DNA of 64,000 nt. Source: Panagrolaimus kolymaensis (taxonomy: Eukaryota; Nematoda; Chromadorea; Rhabditida; Panagrolaimidae). This document shows, piece by piece, positions 59,119-64,000 of the stretch (positions are counted from its first letter, which is position 1; every line of letters starts with the position of its first letter). Location of the stretch: assembly GCA_028622995.1 (NCBI GenBank), contig JAJQJQ010000018.1:682001-746000 (forward strand). The letters are read 5' to 3'. The translations under genes and the position numbers were made by a program. The notes under the pieces are model-generated. The model made no database searches and was not told the DNA's origin. It saw nothing but the letters and a program-made list of their open reading frames with translations.

Positions 59119-61778
59119 CTACGCTGGTACTTGTGATGGAGGTTTTTGTTGAATTGGTGGCCGTTGTTGTTGTGGTTGTTGTGGAGGAATCGGGTATGTT
59201 GGACGCCCCATATTGTTTTCAAGTCTGTTGACATCTTGTTCACGCTAAACTTTTTCATTTACTTTTGCTTATTTAATTAATCACTTACTCGTCGAACTTC
59301 ATCTAGAATCTTTTTATCCAAAACATTTTTAACGGTTGTAATGGATTCTGCCAACTTTTTGATTGCAACTTTACATTCATCGATGTCACGTTTCAATGCA
59401 CTGCTTGAAGCATCCGAGCTTGGACTTGGTGTATTAATATATGATCCACCGGTTATTTTATTATATGCATCTTGCAATTCCTTAATAGCCAAGTACCTGA
59501 AATGTAAAAATAATAATATTTAAGGAGTTCCTATGACAACTATGTATTTACCTTTCTTCTTCCTCTTGGTCAACCCTATGTGTGAGTTGTTGCTTCAAAT
59601 TGTCCACTTTTGCTGATAACTCATTAAGCTATAATGATTATATAATTAAAAATTTTGCTATTGTTTTCACTTACATCTTCTGGAATTTGTCGTTCAACTT
59701 TATCTCTAACACGATCTTGTGTTTTTTCAACTTCATCCATAATTTCATCAAGTTTATTTACTTGGGCACGAACTTTATTGATTTGTCCCTTGTCGCTTAC
59801 ATCACTCAAAGTATCAACCATGGCTTTTCTGTCTCTATTGAGCCCTTGTTGAATGCGTGAAATTTTTTCTTCAAGTTTCAAAAGGCCTTCCATACTCATT
59901 TTATTTTTATCAGCGGATATTGCTTCCATTTCTCTTCTCAATGCATCCGTGTCAAGGCTTGGAACTTTGACATTATCTTTTCCTGATTTTGCTTCTTCGA
60001 CAGATTTACTAAGGCCAAGAAGATAATTTGAAAGTTTTTCTTCCACTTCATTAACTTTTGACAATAATCCTTTTTCATGAAGTTTTCTAAAGTTTTAAAA
60101 TATTTTTGCATTATTTTTGTCAAATTTACCTGGATTGAATTTCTGCTGTTAAAATTTTATCCATCTTTTTACTGCCTTGTTCCAAATGATGCTCCAACGA
60201 TGCTAAAGCTTCATTAACTTTTGAAAACTTTTCTTTGTTTTTATTTTTATCATTTTGTTGCGCTGCTTTTAAATCTTCAATAACCATTTCTTGTTGCTTT
60301 ATCCTTTCTTCAAGTTTCTTTTTATTCTCCTTTTCGCTTTCTGACTGGCCATCGTGTTGTTGTTTTATTGCCTAAAAAATGTGTCATGTTTACAAAAAAT
60401 AGAAGAAATAAATGATGCAATGCATTATTTACTTACAGCTTGCATGGCGCTCAATTTTTGGTTAGTCTCATCTTTAAGTTTTTGCTCTCTTTCATTCATA
60501 TTTTTTGTTACTTCATTTGTAATCAATTGTATTTTATCATTGAGACGCCTTGTCTCATCATTAAGCTTTTCTTTATCCATATCTCCTTTGCGAGAGATAT
60601 TAGCTAAGATATCGTTTTTGCTGGTTTCTTGTTGCCGAATGTAATCTTGCAATCGGGCAATCCTGTAATTACAAAACCGATAATGGTAAAAAGATTATTA
60701 AATTTTTACGTGTCATTTTGTTGTAGATTAACCCTTGCACGATCTTTAGCTTCTGCTTCCATGGTTAATTTCATTTGAGAAAGTTGAGTTTGTAAATCTC
60801 TCATTCTCATATCCATTTGTTGGGTGGATGTTGCAATTGCCTATAAATTTATTTCTGATTTATTTACTCTTTCATGCTTTTTCCCATACCATTGGATCAA
60901 CAACAGGTCTATTCTTTACATTATTATTAACTGCCATAATGTCAGCTGTATGTCGATCTACCGTACCTTTGATTAATCCAAAATCTTGTCCCATTAATGA
61001 CATTTTATTATCGATTGAAGTCAACTGGCGTCTAAGATCTTCCATCGTCCGTGCACTAAATTTTTTTTATCCCTTATTCGTTGTCTCATATCTTAAACAT
61101 ACGATGCGGCAGTATCGGCTCCTCCAGCTCCAAATTTTTTGCTTAATGCTTCTTGATTTGTTTCCAATCTTCGTCGAGCAGCCTTTATGTATTTTTACGT
61201 TATTTCAAAAAATGAAAGTTAAAAATCTTACTTGTTCCTGGTTGGCTAAATCATTGTATTGTTTTCTTAGTTGTTGTATTTGATTTTGAAGATTAGTTAA
61301 GGCAGATGTGTCAGGTTTTTGAACTACAATTGTTTGAGCAGGGCTCTAGAAATTGACAATATTAAAAATTATCTTCATATATTTTGAAATCTTTCTAAGG
61401 AATAAAGTGCCACTTTCAAACAGGATTAAAAATTTGTGTGTTTTCACTCTCAAACAGGATAGTATAAAAACGCTTTTTATATTTTACACCGCACTCAATC
61501 GAACCCTTGATTTTTGAGTACTTGGAAGCCTGTAATAATCATAGTCAGAAACAGTATTTGATCTTCGTGGACTTTTTGCTGCTGTAGGAGTTACCGAACG
61601 CACCTTTCTTATTGGTGTTTGGGCTATACCTTCTTTAGGTCTTCGAGGGCCTTTTCCTGATGGGCTGAAAAAATACAATTAATATATTTTTTTAAATTTG
61701 AATAACTTACTCCATTCCAAGGATGATATCTTTAGCGGTATCACGAGCTCCATTTTTCTTCTTCAATGAACTTTGCAT
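59119..61778 (-). CDS. Long coiled-coil protein, 669 aa
   Basis: Twelve exons (61711-61778, 61490-61664, 61233-61346, 61103-61182, 60890-61055, 60710-60840, 60437-60662, 60130-60371, 59675-60086, 59551-59628, 59289-59480, 59119-59244). Residues 1-80 are basic with Ser, Pro and Arg (PIRKVRSVTPTAAKSPRRSN). Residues about 90-620 are almost unbroken heptad coiled coil (LQNQIQQLRKQYNDLANQEQ, LRREMEAISADKNKMSMEG, VRAQVNKLDEIMDEVEKTQD), then a short linker and a Pro/Gln-rich end (PPQQPQQQRPPIQQK). It looks structural: a cytoskeletal, centrosomal or filament-associated protein. Intermediate-filament end motifs are not evident, so I leave it unnamed. The acceptor before ELQDAYNKI is CTATTAAG rather than the nearby TTTCAG, which breaks the frame. 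Confidence 0.78.
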
Positions 61779-62530
61779 CTTTTTTTTACTTTTTTTAAAC
61801 TGTTTCAATAGTGTCTGTTTTTTTTGTTTGTTTTTTTGCTTGCAATATCCGTTGCTAGAGGGTGTATTCAATGACCGTTGCCAAAGGCAGCAGTTGGTTT
61901 CTGTTTTTTTTGTCTTTTAAAGAATGCGACTAATTATTCATAAGGTCTTGAAATTTTTTTACCTAAACAATTCTGTCGTGGCTTTTAGAAATACTTTTTT
62001 GAATTCGTTATGTGATTATGCATAGACCAAAAATTTAACGTTTGTAAAAATACAATTATCAAATAAGGTTATTTTATTAAAAAAAGCTTAACCTCAATTA
62101 ATAAACAAGAAGAAAATAGACAATTTGTGAACTATCCGCCTCTAAGAATAAAGACTCCGATTTTTGCAATAATTGATTAACTAGCACAATAATAGCAAAA
62201 TACAAATGAACAAATTTTTGTTTGTCATCTTCTTTTTTTCTTGATTCATCTTCATAACTTCATCCGTTTTGATTCCTGAATTTTAATTTTTTTGTAGAAA
62301 ATTTTGTGATTAATTGCTCATTCTCGATTCAAATTTTGATTATTAAAAAGCGTCTAAAGCTCCAATAGAAAAGTTAACTTTTTCTTTTGATGTTATCTAT
62401 TTTTTATTATTTACACCTTTTTGTTATTTTTACGTGATTGATTGGTTGCGCTCTAAAAATATTTTATAAACCATTGATCATTTTTTGTCTTTTTCAGGGT
62501 AACAAATAATTATTAATTTTATTTTTAAAA
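61779..62530. other. Divergent intergenic region
   Basis: 752 nt between the coiled-coil gene start and iPGM. It ends in CTTTTTCAG at about 62490-62498, some 32 nt before the iPGM ATG, a likely spliced-leader acceptor. No other feature. Confidence 0.4.
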
Positions 62531-64000
62531 ATGGCCAACAACGGAAACGTTAAGGATAAAGTTTGCCTCATTGTAATTGATGGATGGGGTTTATCGGAAG
62601 AAAAGCATGGTTTGTTGATTTTTATCTTATTAAAACTCTGTATTATCGTGTGTTTTAAGGAAATGCAATTGCCAATGGTAACACACCTGTTATGGATAAA
62701 TTATGTTCAGGAAATTGGCAGCAAATTGAAGCTCAAGGCCTTCACGTTGGACTTCCCGAGGGTTTAATGGGAAATTCAGAAGTTGGTCACTTAAATATTG
62801 GTGCTGGACGAGTTATTTATCAAGATATTGTTCGTATTAATATGACCGTTAAAACTATCGATGATACAACTTTTGCCCAAAATGTAGAACTCGTCAAACT
62901 TGCTGATCGTGCCAAAAAAGGCAATGGTAGATTCCATTTATGCGGTTTAGTTAGTGATGGTGGAGTTCATTCCCACATCAAACATTTGCATGCTTTAATC
63001 ATTGCTTTAAAACAACTTGAAGCTCCTGAACTCTTTGTTCATTTTTTTGGTGATGGACGTGATACAAGTCCAACAAGTGGAGTTGGCTTTCTTGAAGAAG
63101 CTATTAAATTTACACATGGAGCAGGATATGGTGAAATTGCAACCATTGTTGGTCGATATTATGCTATGGATCGTGACAAGCGTTGGGAACGTATTCGCGT
63201 TGCATATGATGCCCTTATTGCTGGCACAGGTGAAAAAGCAACCATCGATCAAGCTGTAAACATTGTCAAAAAACGTTATGAAGCAAATGAAACCGATGAA
63301 TTTTTAAAACCCATTATTTTATCTGAAAATGGTCGAATTAAAGATGGTGATACTATTTTATTCTTTAATTATCGCGCAGATCGCATGCGTGAAATTACTG
63401 AATGCCTTGGAATGGAACGTTACAAAGATCTTGAAACCGCTGTCAAACATCCATCTAACATACTTGTTGCGGGTATGACTCAATACAAAGCAGAATTTCC
63501 TTTCCCGGCACTTTTCCCTCCAGTTACCCATATTAATGTTCTTGCTGAATGGCTTGCAACTCAAAAAGTTTCACAATTTCATTGTGCTGGTTAGTTTTTC
63601 TTTAATGATATTTTGAAATATTTTAATTGAGAGCTTTAGAAACTGAAAAATATGCCCATGTTACATTCTTCTTTAATGGAGGACGTGAAGAACAATTTGA
63701 AGGTGAAGAACGTTGTATGGTTCCATCACCTAAAGTTCCAACATATGATTTAATGCCAGAAATGAGTTGTGCCGGAGTTGCAGATAAAGTTAGTGTTTAG
63801 CTATTTTTCAAATTTTAAGCTGTGTTTATAGATGATTGAACAAATTAAATCAGGCAAACATCCATTTATCATGTGCAACTTTGCCCCACCCGATATGGTT
63901 GGACATACAGGTGTTTATGAAGCTGCTATTAAAGCATGTGAAGCTACTGGTAAACATACTTAATACTGTGTTTTTTATTAAAACAAAATGAGTTTTAGAT
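62531..64000 (+). CDS. ipgm-1: Cofactor-independent phosphoglycerate mutase (iPGM), 3' end outside window
   Basis: Exons 62531-62609, 62660-63589, 63640-63788, 63832-63949, and a fifth that starts at 63999 and leaves the window. The enzyme interconverts 3- and 2-phosphoglycerate in glycolysis through a phosphoserine and two metal ions. Visible sites are VIDGWG (Asp17, metal), MGNSEVGH with the catalytic Ser66, [38 protein letters not shown] and [12 protein letters not shown]. Nematodes use this form whereas animals such as vertebrates use the cofactor-dependent enzyme, so the gene supports the nematode reading. About 425 residues are present; the family has around 515-540. No targeting signal is present. 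Confidence 0.95.

Noticed and set aside
1..64000. tRNA genes, rRNA, CRISPR arrays, intact transposons
   Set aside because: I looked for A/B-box tRNA signatures, rRNA blocks, regularly spaced repeats and transposase or reverse transcriptase frames on both strands and saw none. A covariance-model scan would be needed to exclude small RNA genes.

Overview
The window is AT-rich, intron-dense nuclear DNA that looks nematode. Most introns are about 45-60 nt, most 3' splice sites read TTTTTAG or TTTCAG, and several start codons sit just after a TTTTAG site that suits spliced-leader addition. The gene families agree: Patched-related, DB-module, Cys-rich secreted arrays and cofactor-independent phosphoglycerate mutase. 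The species cannot be named from sequence alone; the genes are far richer in introns than I would expect from Strongyloides. I rebuilt 25 protein genes exon by exon. The complete models keep one open frame from start to stop; the first and last genes run off, or begin before, what can be resolved.

Layout. 1-2669 has no resolvable exon. 2670-5882 (+) is a RIPOR/FAM65-type Rho-binding polarity regulator. 6238-7086 (-) is an unknown secreted or membrane protein, 7502-8980 (-) adenosine deaminase, and 10554-11258 (-) a single-pass membrane protein with a PPxY motif. 13406-14614 (+) is a GT31 galactosyltransferase and 15040-15645 (+) a small multi-pass membrane protein. 17351-20816 (+) holds two tandem Ig-EGF-transmembrane genes of neuregulin-like layout. 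21508-23953 (+) is a Vasa/DDX3-type DEAD-box helicase and 25143-28217 (+) a Patched-related protein. 28692-34105 (+) is a tandem array of four Cys-rich secreted paralogues. 35095-37976 (+) is a secreted protein with four MAM-like units.

After a non-coding block rich in inverted repeats (38.53-38.98 kb), the minus strand carries a secreted Ig-DB-FN3 protein (39554-41199), a BPI/LBP lipid-binding protein (42428-44622), a sphingosine-1-phosphate-lyase-like protein with altered cofactor-site residues (45597-47676), MED20 (47849-48611) and an Ariadne RBR ubiquitin ligase (49541-51248). Then come an ankyrin-SAM protein (+, 52037-53491), prolidase (-, 53750-55418), a WASH-complex FAM21/WASHC2 homologue (-, 56012-58005), mitochondrial ribosomal protein L30 (+, 58434-59012), a 669-residue coiled-coil protein (-, 59119-61778) and the 5' part of iPGM (+, from 62531, cut by the window end).

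The genes do not form one pathway. Housekeeping functions (ADA, MED20, Ariadne, prolidase, MRPL30, iPGM, WASH) are mixed with extracellular and signalling families. Local groups do stand out: tandem Ig-EGF receptors or ligands, the four-gene secreted array, and MED20 followed at 172 nt by the S1P-lyase-like gene, an arrangement that looks like an operon.
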